A stretch of 64,000 bases of DNA from NCBI GenBank assembly GCA_964613665.1, contig CAZTIG010000017.1, positions 8,189-72,188 of the forward strand, read 5' to 3'. The notes beneath the pieces are model-generated. The model was not told where the DNA came from and did no database searches. It saw only the letters and a list, made by a program, of their open reading frames with translations. This document shows, in pieces, positions 34,078-42,789 of this stretch; position 1 is the first letter of the stretch, and the number at the start of each line of letters is the position of its first letter. This DNA comes from CAZQFV01 sp964613665 (lineage in GTDB: Bacteria; Chloroflexota; Chloroflexia; DTKN01). A program made the translations under genes and the position numbers.

Positions 34078-34130
34078 GGCCGGCCGTTCAGCCGTCACGA
34101 GGCGCGATCCCGGGACGGCACCCAGGCCGG

Positions 34131-34174
34131 CAAGAAGCAAGGACACCGAGGGCTGCCGATGTCCTTGCTTCTTG
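34131..34174. terminator. 15-base inverted repeat between convergent genes
   Basis: CAAGAAGCAAGGACA (34131-34145) pairs perfectly with TGTCCTTGCTTCTTG (34160-34174) around a 14-base loop. It lies between the solute-binding protein gene (+) and folD (-), with pyrimidine-rich sequence following on the plus strand; probably a terminator for the plus-strand operon. Confidence 0.6.
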
Positions 34175-34221
34175 CATCCTGCTTCTTGCTTCCTGATTCC
34201 TACTTCCTGCCTCCTCCTTCC
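34161..34221. repeat. Heptamer tract downstream of hairpin
   Basis: Consecutive 7-base units GTCCTTG, CTTCTTG, CATCCTG, CTTCTTG, CTTCCTG, ATTCCTA, CTTCCTG, CCTCCTC and a partial unit. The first two form the 3' arm of the terminator hairpin. Confidence 0.6.
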
Positions 34222-34225
34222 CCGC

Positions 34226-35101
<876 letters not shown>

Positions 35102-35180
35102 GGTCTCCTCCTGTCGCACCTTTCTCGCGTCCTGCTCACATCCTCACGCCTCACACCATCGTGTCTCTGCTCTTTCCGCT

Positions 35181-35954
35181 TCACTCCTGCACCTCGCCCC
35201 GGATCGTCGCCACGAGCTCCAGCACCCGTCCGGCCTCCAGGTCGTAGACGCACTCCAGCGAGATCCAGCGGCTGACCAGCGGGCGCACCGGCGGCAGGTC
35301 CGGCCCGTGCGCCTCCAGCAGCAGCAGGGGCCGGCCATCGTCGGCGCCGATGGGCAACCAGGGCAGATCGTCCAGGTCCTCCAGCGCCGGCCGGTAGCCG
35401 GCCGTTCCGGTCACATAGGCCGGCGTGGCCAGGCCGGACCAGTCGAGCCCTTGCAGGGCCGTGGCGTGCGCGCTGACTGCCTGCCCACAGGCCGACCATG
35501 CCGCGGCATCACCCCAGCCCAGCTCCACCCAGCCCGTCACCCGCAGGTCCCACAGCCCGGCAGAGGACCAACGCTCGGAGGAGACCCATCCGCTCACCTC
35601 GATATAGGCCGGCGCGTCCCAGGCGACGGTGCCCAGGCCCAGATCCCGGTCGAGGAAGAAGCGCGCCCAACAGGGGGCCGTACCGGTCACGATGCGGCTG
35701 ACGTCGAGATAGGACTGGGACCCGGACGTGCGGTAGAGCCCGCGCAGCGTGATCGCCCCGTCCGTCGGCCACAGCGGGCCGCACGGGGCACTGGCGATCC
35801 CCTCCCCACGCGTGCGCAGCGGCACCGGCGCGCTCGGGACGGCCGTGCCCGCAGCGGGTAGGTCGCCGCAAGCAGCCAGGAAGAGGGGGCCGCACAGGCA
35901 CAGACAGGTGAGCCAGCCGGCAGCGAGCCTGGAAGCGCTGGGATTGCCCGTCAT
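35181..35954 (-). CDS. Unknown secreted lipoprotein
   Basis: 257 residues. Signal peptide with lipobox LAAC near residue 29. The mature part is beta-rich and contains four Cys, the phrases GLYRTSGSQSYLDVSRIV and VSGWVSSERWSSAGLWDLRVTGWVELG (in part), and a C-terminal VYDLEAGRVLELVATIRGEVQE (in part). These suggest a single beta-sandwich, possibly OB-like, but I recognise no family. Its promoter is divergent from that of cooC. The gene stands alone after folD with about 80 bases between. Confidence 0.75.
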   Translation of the reverse strand: MTGNPSASRLAAGWLTCLCLCGPLFLAACGDLPAAGTAVPSAPVPLRTRGEGIASAPCGPLWPTDGAITLRGLYRTSGSQSYLDVSRIVTGTAPCWARFFLDRDLGLGTVAWDAPAYIEVSGWVSSERWSSAGLWDLRVTGWVELGWGDAAAWSACGQAVSAHATALQGLDWSGLATPAYVTGTAGYRPALEDLDDLPWLPIGADDGRPLLLLEAHGPDLPPVRPLVSRWISLECVYDLEAGRVLELVATIRGEVQE

Positions 35955-36002
35955 AGACCTTCTCCCGGGTAGAGGTGCTGGCAGGGCGTCCTGCCTGCGC
36001 GC

Positions 36003-36032
36003 ATTGTACACCATGCCGGCGGGAGTTGTCAA
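36003..36032 (-). promoter_or_regulatory. Promoter of unknown lipoprotein gene
   Basis: Minus strand TTGACA (36032-36027), 18-base spacer, TACAAT (36008-36003). Its -35 and that of cooC (36048) form an inverted TGTCAAA / TTTGACA pair, so the two divergent promoters lie close together. Confidence 0.7.
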
Positions 36033-36047
36033 AGACAGTATGCTCGT

Positions 36048-36076
36048 TTGACAGGCCCTTGCCTTTATGCTATCCT
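36048..36076 (+). promoter_or_regulatory. Promoter of cooC-like gene
   Basis: TTGACA (36048-36053), 17-base spacer ending in TGC, TATCCT (36071-36076). Confidence 0.65.
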
Positions 36077-36107
36077 TCCGGGCAGAACGATCGTCGGAGG
36101 CCCGACC

Positions 36108-36866
36108 ATGAGCAAGACCATCGCCGTTGCTGGCAAGGGCGGCACCGGCAAGACGACCATCTCCGCCTTGCTCGCGCACTGGCTGACCCAGCATGGCACC
36201 GTCCTGGCGGTCGACGCCGACCCCGCCGCCAACCTGCACATGGCGTTGGGGATGGCGCTCGAGTGCACCGTAGGCGACATCCGCGAGGGCATGCTGCAAG
36301 AAGTCAAGCGCGGCACCTTCACCGCCGGCATGAGCAAGCAGGACTATTTGGAGTGGAAGATCAACGAGGCCATCGTCGAGGGCCAGCGCATCGACCTGGT
36401 GGTCATGGGCCGGCCCGAAGGCCCCGGCTGCTACTGCGCCGCCAACAACATGCTGCGCGGCTGCCTGGACCGCCTCCAGACCAACTATGACTACGTCGTG
36501 ATGGACAACGAGGCCGGCATGGAGCACCTCAGCCGCCAGACCACCCGCGACGTGGACCTCCTCCTGCTCGTCTCCGACCCTTCCGTCCGCGGCATCAGCA
36601 CCGCCGCGCGCATGCAGGAGCTGATCCACGAACTGCGCACCACCGTCGGCCGCGTCGTCCTCATCGTCAACCGGGCCGACGGGGCGCTGCCCCCTGCCGT
36701 GCAGGCGGCCATCGCCGCCGCCCACCTGGAGCTGCTCGGCACCCTGCCGGACCACCAGGCCGTGCGCGACCACGATGCCGAGGGCCGGCCCATCGTGCAG
36801 CTCCCCGCCGGCGACCCGCTGCGCCAGCGGCTGATCGAGCTGGCCGGCCGCGTGGGCTTGCCATAG
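36108..36866 (+). CDS. cooC: CooC-type ATPase, CO dehydrogenase maturation factor
   Basis: 252 residues of the deviant-Walker (MinD-like) family that inserts nickel into carbon monoxide dehydrogenase or related enzymes. GKGGTGKTT near residue 8, DADPAANLHMALG near 37, the CXC metal site in GPGCYCAANNMLRG near 107, and DNEAGMEHLSRQTT near 137, which is the CooC signature. ATG at 36108 follows CGGAGG. No CODH or acetyl-CoA synthase gene is in the window, so the client must be elsewhere. The SDR gene starts 11 bases after it, but the functions seem unrelated. Confidence 0.92.
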   Translation: MSKTIAVAGKGGTGKTTISALLAHWLTQHGTVLAVDADPAANLHMALGMALECTVGDIREGMLQEVKRGTFTAGMSKQDYLEWKINEAIVEGQRIDLVVMGRPEGPGCYCAANNMLRGCLDRLQTNYDYVVMDNEAGMEHLSRQTTRDVDLLLLVSDPSVRGISTAARMQELIHELRTTVGRVVLIVNRADGALPPAVQAAIAAAHLELLGTLPDHQAVRDHDAEGRPIVQLPAGDPLRQRLIELAGRVGLP

Positions 36867-36877
36867 AAGGAGCTCCC

Positions 36878-37837
36878 GTGCGCGCGCTCGTCACCGGTGC
36901 CTCGGGTTTCGCCGGCAGCCACCTCTGCGAGCACCTGGTGGCCCAGCCAGGCTGGGAGGTCTACGCCGTCTGCTGGGCGGCCTGCTCCACCGAGAACCTG
37001 GACGCCGTCCGCCCGCGCATCACCATGCTCTCCGGCGACCTGTTGGACGCCCCCTGGACAGCGCGCACCGTGGCCGAGGTCCGCCCCGAGGTCGTCTTCC
37101 ACCTGGCCGGCCAGGCCTCCCCGGCGGCCTCCTTCGCCGACCCGGCCGGCACCTTCGCCGCCAACATCACCGGCCAACTGCACCTCTTCCAGGCGATCCT
37201 GCAGGCCGGCCTGGACCCCGTCGTGCTGGCCATCGGCTCGGGCGAGGAGTACGGCCTGGTGCGGCCGGAGGACGTGCCGGTGGACGAGGACACCCCGCTG
37301 CGCCCGACCAACCCCTATGCCGTGAGCAAGATCGCCCAGGACTACCTGGCCCTGCAGTACCACCTCAGCCACCACCTGCGGGCGGTGCGGCTGCGCCCGT
37401 TCAATCACATCGGCCCGCGGCAGGCGCCCGGCTTTGTCACCGCCGACTTTGCCCGGCAGATCGCGGCCATCGAGGCCGGCCGGCGCCCGCCGGTCATCCG
37501 CGTCGGCAACCTGGCTCCCCGCCGCGACTTTACCGACGTGCGCGACATGGTACGGGCCTATGCCCTGGCGGTCGCCCTGGGCGAGCCGGGCCAGGTCTAT
37601 AACATCGGCCGCGGCACGGCCCACAGCATCGAGGAGGTCCTGCACACCCTCCTGGGCCTCAGCCGGCTGCCGATCCAGGTGGAAATCGACCCGCAGCGCA
37701 TGCGGCCGGCCGATGTCCCGCTCCTGGTCTGCGACAGCACCCGTTTCCGCGAACGCACCGGCTGGGAGCCACGCATCCCGCTCGCGCAATCGCTGCACGA
37801 CATCCTGGAGTACTGGCGCGGGAGAGTCGAGAGCTGA
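36878..37837 (+). CDS. NAD-dependent epimerase/dehydratase (GDP-mannose pathway type)
   Basis: 319 residues of the extended SDR family. The GASGFAGSHLCEHL dinucleotide motif is at residue 7, the catalytic Tyr and Lys are in NPYAVSKIAQDYL near 146, and the upstream Ser is in IGSGEEYG. The RPFNHIGPRQAPGFV stretch and RDFTDVRDMVRAY are close to GDP-4-keto-6-deoxymannose reductases and GDP-mannose 4,6-dehydratases, which make nucleotide deoxysugars for surface glycans. The exact activity is uncertain. GTG start at 36878 with AAGGAG upstream. The stop is embedded in a heptamer tract that leads into the GH36 gene. Confidence 0.9.
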   Translation: MRALVTGASGFAGSHLCEHLVAQPGWEVYAVCWAACSTENLDAVRPRITMLSGDLLDAPWTARTVAEVRPEVVFHLAGQASPAASFADPAGTFAANITGQLHLFQAILQAGLDPVVLAIGSGEEYGLVRPEDVPVDEDTPLRPTNPYAVSKIAQDYLALQYHLSHHLRAVRLRPFNHIGPRQAPGFVTADFARQIAAIEAGRRPPVIRVGNLAPRRDFTDVRDMVRAYALAVALGEPGQVYNIGRGTAHSIEEVLHTLLGLSRLPIQVEIDPQRMRPADVPLLVCDSTRFRERTGWEPRIPLAQSLHDILEYWRGRVES

Positions 37838-37857
37838 TAGCAGAGAGCTGAGACAGG
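37823..37857. repeat. Five-unit heptamer tract at SDR/GH36 junction
   Basis: AGAGTCG, AGAGCTG, ATAGCAG, AGAGCTG, AGACAGG in exact 7-base register. It covers the end of the SDR reading frame and the ribosome binding region of the GH36 gene. Confidence 0.6.
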
Positions 37858-37859
37858 AC

Positions 37860-40232
37860 ATGGCGTACGAACCCCTGACCTGGAAAGAGACCGCCCGCGG
37901 CGTGCGCCTGAGCGGCCCCCACTGGCAGCTCAGCTACGACCTGCTCCTGGGCCTGTTCGACCTGGCGGCGCCGGCTTATCCCGCCTTCGGCATCCGCTGG
38001 GCCCGCGCCCGCGCTGCCTTCCGCCGGGGCGAGCGCTCCCAGGCCGTCGGCACGGACGACGGGCACATGCAGACATGGCAGGTGCTGCCGGTGAACGACA
38101 ACCGGGGCCGCGGCCTGCGCCTGGCCGTGCAGTGCAGCAGCAGGCGGCTGCCGACGCTAGATTTCGCGGCTACGCTCTACCAGGACTCCCCGCTGCTCCT
38201 GCTGGAGATCGCCCTGCACAACACCCTGGACCAGCCCATCGCCGTGGAGTGGCTGCAGCCCCTGGAGCTCGACCCCGAGTGGGGCGGGCAGCTCACGCTG
38301 GGCAGCCCTATCGCCGGCCTGTACAGCGCCGGCTGGCAGTCGTGGTCTCCGGCCGGCTGGAACCCGGCCGCGGGCCGCGACCGCCGCACCAACCTGGGCC
38401 CGCTCTTCGGACCCATGCACGACACCGGCGCGTTCCACATGCCGCTGCCAGGCATCTTCCGTGCCGACCTGGCCGGCGCGCTGACCCCGCTGGGCGACGG
38501 GCCGGCACTGCTGGCCGGCCTGCTCAGCAGCGCCGACCAGTTCGGCACGCTGCACGCCCGCCTGCGCGGAAAGAAGCCGGCCCTCGGCTTCACCTGCGCC
38601 GCCGACGGCCTGCCCCTGGCCCCCGAGGAACGCCTGGCCTCGGAGCGGCTGGCGCTGCTGCTGGCGCCGCCCGGCCAGGACCCCCTCGCCCTCTACGGCG
38701 CGGCCCTGGGCGGGGAGATGGAGGCGCGCCTGGGCGGCTCGTCCCCCCGCGGCTGGTGTAGCTGGCCGGCCTTTGGGCAGAGGGTCAGCGAGCAGGATGT
38801 CCTGCGCCAGGTCGCCTGGCTGCGCGAGCACCGCGAAGACGTGCCGCTCGAGGTCGTGCAGGTCGACGACGGCTGGGAACAGGCCGTGGGCGACTGGACG
38901 GCCAACGAGCGCTTCCCGCACGGCATGGCCTGGCTGGCGGAGGAGATCCGCCGCGCCGGCTTTACCCCCGGCCTGTGGCTGGCACCCTTCATCGCCCACC
39001 CGCGCTCCCGGCTGGCCCAGGACCACCCCGAGTGGATCCTGCGCGACGGCCACGGCCGGCCGGCCAGCGCCGGCCTCAGCTCCGTCGGCGTGTGCCACGG
39101 ACTGGACCTGACCCGCGCCGACGTACAGGAGCACCTGCGCCGGCTCGTCGCCAGGGTCGCCCCGGAGTGGGGCTACGCCTACCTGAAGCTCGACTTTCTC
39201 TATGGCGCTGCTCTGCCGGGACAGCGCCGGCGCGCCGACCTGACCCGCGCCCAGGCGCTGCGCCGTGGGCTGGAGATCGTGCGCCAGGCCGCCGGGCCGG
39301 AGGCCTTTCTGCTCGGCTGCGGCTGCCCCCTGGGGCCGGCCATCGGCCTGGTCGACGCCATGCGCGTCGGCGCCGACGTGGCCCCCCACTGGCGCCCGCG
39401 CCAGGGCGCCCTCACCCCACTGGTCCGCAGCGACCCCTCCTTCCCGGGGACGGCCAACACTGTGCGCAACACCCTGACGCGGGCCTGGACGCACCGCCGC
39501 CTGTGGCTGAACGACCCCGACCCGCTGATCCTGCGCCGTTCCGGCAACCGCATGAGCGAGGCCGAGGTGCGCAGCATGACCGCGGTGGCCGCGCTGAGCG
39601 GCGGCTCCTGGGTCCTGGGCGACGACCTGGCCGGCCTGGAGGCGGCGCGGCAGCCGCTCGCCGCCGTGGCCCTGCCGCCGCACGGGGGCCGGCTGCGCGC
39701 CGTCGACGTGCTGGAACGCCCCGTGCCGGCGCAGGTCGTCCTCGAACAGGAGTGCCCCTGGGGCCGCGGCTGGACCGTGGGCCTGTTCAACTGGGAGGAT
39801 CGGCCGGCCGACCTCGCCTTCGACCCCGCCGGCCTCGGCCTGCCGCCCGACACCCTCTGCCACCTGCACGAGTTCTTCAGCGGCGCGTACCGCCGCCTCC
39901 AGGGCCCGGTCCACTTCCGGCGGGTCGAGCCCCACGGCTGCCGCGTCTTCCTGCTGCGCCCCGTCGAGGAGTGCCCGCAGTGGGTCGGCTCCAACCTCCA
40001 TCTCGTCCAGGGGCAGGAGGTGGCGGCCTGGAAGGCCGGGCCGGCCCGCATCGCCGTGACGCTGGACGCCGGCCGCTCCCTGCACGGCTACTTCCTGCTG
40101 TGGCTGCCCGGCCGGGGGGAGGCGCCGCGGGCAACGCGGCCCGACGCGCGCGTCGAGCCGGCCGGGGAGGGGCTGTGGCGCGTGCAGGTCCGGATCGACC
40201 GGCCCGGGCCCGCACGGGTGGCACTGCGATGA
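37860..40232 (+). CDS. GH36-type alpha-galactosidase
   Basis: 790 residues. An N-terminal beta-supersandwich (about 1-295) is followed by a TIM barrel (about 300-620) and a C-terminal beta domain, as in clan GH-D family 36. SPRGWCSWPAFGQRVSE opens the barrel, then VVQVDDGWEQAVGDW. The nucleophile Asp445 lies in YLKLDFLYG, and the acid/base Asp506 in MRVGADVAPHW. Cleaves terminal alpha-galactosides or related sugars; there is no signal peptide, so it acts inside the cell on imported sugars. ATG at 37860 follows a weak AGACAGG. The stop overlaps the start of the GGDEF gene (ATGA). Confidence 0.9.
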   Translation: MAYEPLTWKETARGVRLSGPHWQLSYDLLLGLFDLAAPAYPAFGIRWARARAAFRRGERSQAVGTDDGHMQTWQVLPVNDNRGRGLRLAVQCSSRRLPTLDFAATLYQDSPLLLLEIALHNTLDQPIAVEWLQPLELDPEWGGQLTLGSPIAGLYSAGWQSWSPAGWNPAAGRDRRTNLGPLFGPMHDTGAFHMPLPGIFRADLAGALTPLGDGPALLAGLLSSADQFGTLHARLRGKKPALGFTCAADGLPLAPEERLASERLALLLAPPGQDPLALYGAALGGEMEARLGGSSPRGWCSWPAFGQRVSEQDVLRQVAWLREHREDVPLEVVQVDDGWEQAVGDWTANERFPHGMAWLAEEIRRAGFTPGLWLAPFIAHPRSRLAQDHPEWILRDGHGRPASAGLSSVGVCHGLDLTRADVQEHLRRLVARVAPEWGYAYLKLDFLYGAALPGQRRRADLTRAQALRRGLEIVRQAAGPEAFLLGCGCPLGPAIGLVDAMRVGADVAPHWRPRQGALTPLVRSDPSFPGTANTVRNTLTRAWTHRRLWLNDPDPLILRRSGNRMSEAEVRSMTAVAALSGGSWVLGDDLAGLEAARQPLAAVALPPHGGRLRAVDVLERPVPAQVVLEQECPWGRGWTVGLFNWEDRPADLAFDPAGLGLPPDTLCHLHEFFSGAYRRLQGPVHFRRVEPHGCRVFLLRPVEECPQWVGSNLHLVQGQEVAAWKAGPARIAVTLDAGRSLHGYFLLWLPGRGEAPRATRPDARVEPAGEGLWRVQVRIDRPGPARVALR

Positions 40233-41809
40233 CCTACCGCGACCGCGTCTGCCTCATCGTCTGCGAGAACCTGCTCCAGGAAGCCATGGCCGCCCTGTTC
40301 GCGGAGCAGCTTCCCGGCGTGGCCCTGGCCACCTTCCCGGCGCGCTGCGACCAGCCCGACGTGAACTGGGATATGCTGGCGCCCATCCCCCGCGGCGATC
40401 CCTCGCACCTGCGCCTGTACGTCACCGGTCCTTGTGCTGCGCCGGGACTGGGCGATCCCCCCGCGCAGCTGACCCGGGTGCGCCGGCTGGCCGTCGACTC
40501 CTGCCTGCACCTGTTCATCACCCGAAGCCTGGCCGGCGCCTACACTGCCCGCGGCTGCGTGCTGCTGCCGCCCTGGGAGGTCGCCCGCTGGCAACAAGAG
40601 GGGACCCCGCCGGCCGGCCTCCAGGGGGCCACCCGGCTGGTCCTGGTCGACACACAAGCCGACGGAGCAGCCGCCGCGCTGCTGCCGGCGCTGGCCGGCG
40701 GCCTCGGCCTGCCCTGGGAGGTTCTGCCGGCCGGGGTGGACCTGTTCCGCCTCTTCCTGGTCCGCGCCATGCTCGAGGCGCGCCTGGCAGAGGAGCAGAG
40801 CCGCTCCACGGTAGCCCTCTCCGAAGCCATCCGGCGCTCCTCCGATCACGCCATGGCGCTGGACCTCATCGGCGGCCTGACGCGCATGGTGACCGAGACC
40901 GAGGCCATCGACAACATCCTCGACCTGTTCACCCTGCTCTTTGCCCCGGGCAGCCTGGTCTATGTCCCCTGGGTCGACGGCCGGCCGGGGGCCGTCCAGG
41001 TGCGCCCGGCGGGCCAGGCCGAGGCGGAGGGCCTGGCCGAGAGGCTGGAACCGGCCCGGCTGCAGAACGACTACTGCTGGAGCAGCACCGGGAGCGGGTT
41101 CTACCTGCGCATCGCCCACCAGGAGGAGACGCTCGGCCTGCTGGCCATCGAGGAGGTCGCCTTTCCCGAGCACCTCGACCACTACCTGAACCTGGCCCTG
41201 ATCCTGGGGCGGGTGTGCGGCCTGACCATCGCCAATGCGCGCTCGTACGAAAAGGGCCGCCAGGCCGAGCACATCATCCGCCACCAGGCCTACCACGACG
41301 CCCTGACCGGGCTGCCCAACCGCCGCCTGTTCAGCGAGCTCCTGCACCAGGCGCTCGAAAGGGCCCACCACGAGGGCACGGTCCTGGCGGTGCTGTTCAA
41401 CGACCTGGACCACTTCAAGCATGTCAACGACTCGCTCGGCCATGACACCGGCGACGCCCTGATCCGCGAGACGGCCTACCGCCTGCAGAAGGCCGTGCGC
41501 ACCGGCGACGTGCTGGCGCGCATGGGCGGCGACGAGTTCCTGCTGCTGCTCACCGAGATCGCCCAACCGGAGGATGCCCTGCGCGTCGCCGAGCGCATCC
41601 GCGCCGGCCTGGCCGCCCCCTTCCCCCTGGCCGGCCAGGAGCTGCACGTCACCGCCAGCATCGGCGTGACCCTCTACCCCCGTGACGGCACCGACGCCGA
41701 GACGCTCATCAAGAACGCCGACGCGGCGATGTACCGGGTGAAGCAGGCGGGGCGGGACGGGTGCAGGGTCTACGGGGAGGAGGACGGACGATTGACGATT
41801 GACGATTGA
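40229..41809 (+). CDS. Diguanylate cyclase with DUF1638-like and GAF-like sensor regions
   Basis: 526 residues. The N-terminal ~195 residues resemble DUF1638 (LIVCENLLQEAMAAL start, LHLFITRSLAGAYTARGCVLLPPWEVARW in part), though this is a weak match by eye. A GAF-like region covers about 205-345, and a GGDEF domain about 355-520. The active site is intact: GGDEF at 433-437, with the allosteric I-site RTGD at 424-427, so it should make cyclic di-GMP with product inhibition. No signal peptide or membrane helix, so the input is cytoplasmic. Translationally coupled to the GH36 gene. The last codons lie in a heptamer tract. Confidence 0.88.
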   Translation: MTYRDRVCLIVCENLLQEAMAALFAEQLPGVALATFPARCDQPDVNWDMLAPIPRGDPSHLRLYVTGPCAAPGLGDPPAQLTRVRRLAVDSCLHLFITRSLAGAYTARGCVLLPPWEVARWQQEGTPPAGLQGATRLVLVDTQADGAAAALLPALAGGLGLPWEVLPAGVDLFRLFLVRAMLEARLAEEQSRSTVALSEAIRRSSDHAMALDLIGGLTRMVTETEAIDNILDLFTLLFAPGSLVYVPWVDGRPGAVQVRPAGQAEAEGLAERLEPARLQNDYCWSSTGSGFYLRIAHQEETLGLLAIEEVAFPEHLDHYLNLALILGRVCGLTIANARSYEKGRQAEHIIRHQAYHDALTGLPNRRLFSELLHQALERAHHEGTVLAVLFNDLDHFKHVNDSLGHDTGDALIRETAYRLQKAVRTGDVLARMGGDEFLLLLTEIAQPEDALRVAERIRAGLAAPFPLAGQELHVTASIGVTLYPRDGTDAETLIKNADAAMYRVKQAGRDGCRVYGEEDGRLTIDD

Positions 41810-41883
41810 CGATTGACGATTGACGATTGACGATTGGCGATTGGCGATTGACGATTGACGATTGACGATTGACGATTGGCGAT
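41787..41883. repeat. Tandem heptamer array GACGATT, about 13 units
   Basis: Thirteen near-perfect 7-base units from 41787 to 41877 (GACGATT, with GGCGATT variants at 41836 and 41843), plus a partial unit. It contains the final codons of the GGDEF gene and lies before the convergent pseudouridine synthase gene. It resembles the short tandemly repeated sequences (STRR) of cyanobacteria. Confidence 0.9.
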
Positions 41884-41889
41884 GCCCCC

Positions 41890-42660
41890 TCACCTTGTCG
41901 CCCCCTCACCACCTCGCCCCCTCGCCTCATCCGCCTCCCCCAACCCCACTGCATGGCGCAGCGTCTCCACCTCGGCCGCGCTGAGCGCGCGCCACTGCCC
42001 GGCGGCCAGGTTCCCCAGCCGCAGCCCGTCCAGCCGCACGCGCACGAGCCGCCGCACCGGGTGGCCCAGCGCCTCGGCCGTCAGGCGCACCTGGCGCTTG
42101 CGGCCCTCGTGGATGACCACCCGCAGCCATGTGTCGTCGCCCTCGGGGCGCAACTCCTCCACGCGGGCCGGGGCCGGCCGCTCGCCGGCCAGGACACGGC
42201 CCTGCCGCCAGCGGCGCAGGGCCACCGCGTCGGGCCGGCCCTGCACCAGCACGTGGTACTCTTTCTCCACCTCGTAGCGCGGGTGGGTCAGGCGGTAGGC
42301 CAGCTCGCCGTCGTCGGTGAGCAGGAGCAGGCCCTCGCTGTCATAGTCCAGCCGGCCCACCGGGTAGAGCCGGCCCGGTGCCTGCACCAGGTCCAGCACG
42401 GTGGCCCGGCCCTGGGGGTCGTGGACCGTGCAGACCACCCCCGCCGGCTTGTGCAGCACGACGTAGCGGGGCTGCGCGCGCGCCGCCAGCGGCCGGCCGT
42501 CGACGGCAATGAGGTCTGTTGCCGGGTCGGCGCTCTGCCCCAGGCGGGCCACCTCCCCGTTCACCGTCACCCGGCCCTGGCGCAGCAGCTCCTCGCAGGC
42601 CCGGCGTGAACCCAGGCCGGCCCGGGCCAGGAGCTTCTGCAGGCGCTCTCCTTGAGGCAT
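41890..42660 (-). CDS. 16S/23S rRNA pseudouridine synthase, RsuA/RluB family
   Basis: 256 residues. An S4 RNA-binding domain (about 1-60, ERLQKLLARAGLGSRRACEELL in part) is followed by the pseudouridine synthase domain with catalytic Asp in VGRLDYDSEGLLLLTDDG near residue 105, and the KEYHVLVQG and EGRKRQVRL motifs. Modifies a single rRNA uridine; RluB (23S) and RsuA (16S) cannot be separated here, though the overall layout is nearer RluB. ATG at 42660 follows AAGGAG. A 12-base hairpin lies upstream, separating it from the 1284-residue protein gene on the same strand. Confidence 0.92.
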   Translation of the reverse strand: MPQGERLQKLLARAGLGSRRACEELLRQGRVTVNGEVARLGQSADPATDLIAVDGRPLAARAQPRYVVLHKPAGVVCTVHDPQGRATVLDLVQAPGRLYPVGRLDYDSEGLLLLTDDGELAYRLTHPRYEVEKEYHVLVQGRPDAVALRRWRQGRVLAGERPAPARVEELRPEGDDTWLRVVIHEGRKRQVRLTAEALGHPVRRLVRVRLDGLRLGNLAAGQWRALSAAEVETLRHAVGLGEADEARGRGGEGATR

Positions 42661-42737
42661 AGGCTCCTCTGCAACTGCTCTTGCCTCGAAAGGGCCCCCA
42701 CCTCTCTGCGGGCCCGCTGCTCAGGTCGGAGCCCACC

Positions 42738-42769
42738 GTGCGGGGGCGCAGCGTGCCGCGCCCCCGCAC
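42738..42769 (-). terminator. 12-base hairpin downstream of the giant LivJ-BNR gene
   Basis: GTGCGGGGGCGC (42738-42749) and GCGCCCCCGCAC (42758-42769), a perfect stem with an 8-base loop, 21 bases after the stop of the upstream gene in the minus direction. No U-run. Confidence 0.55.
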
Positions 42770-42789
42770 AAGATACCCCTCGCCGGCCC

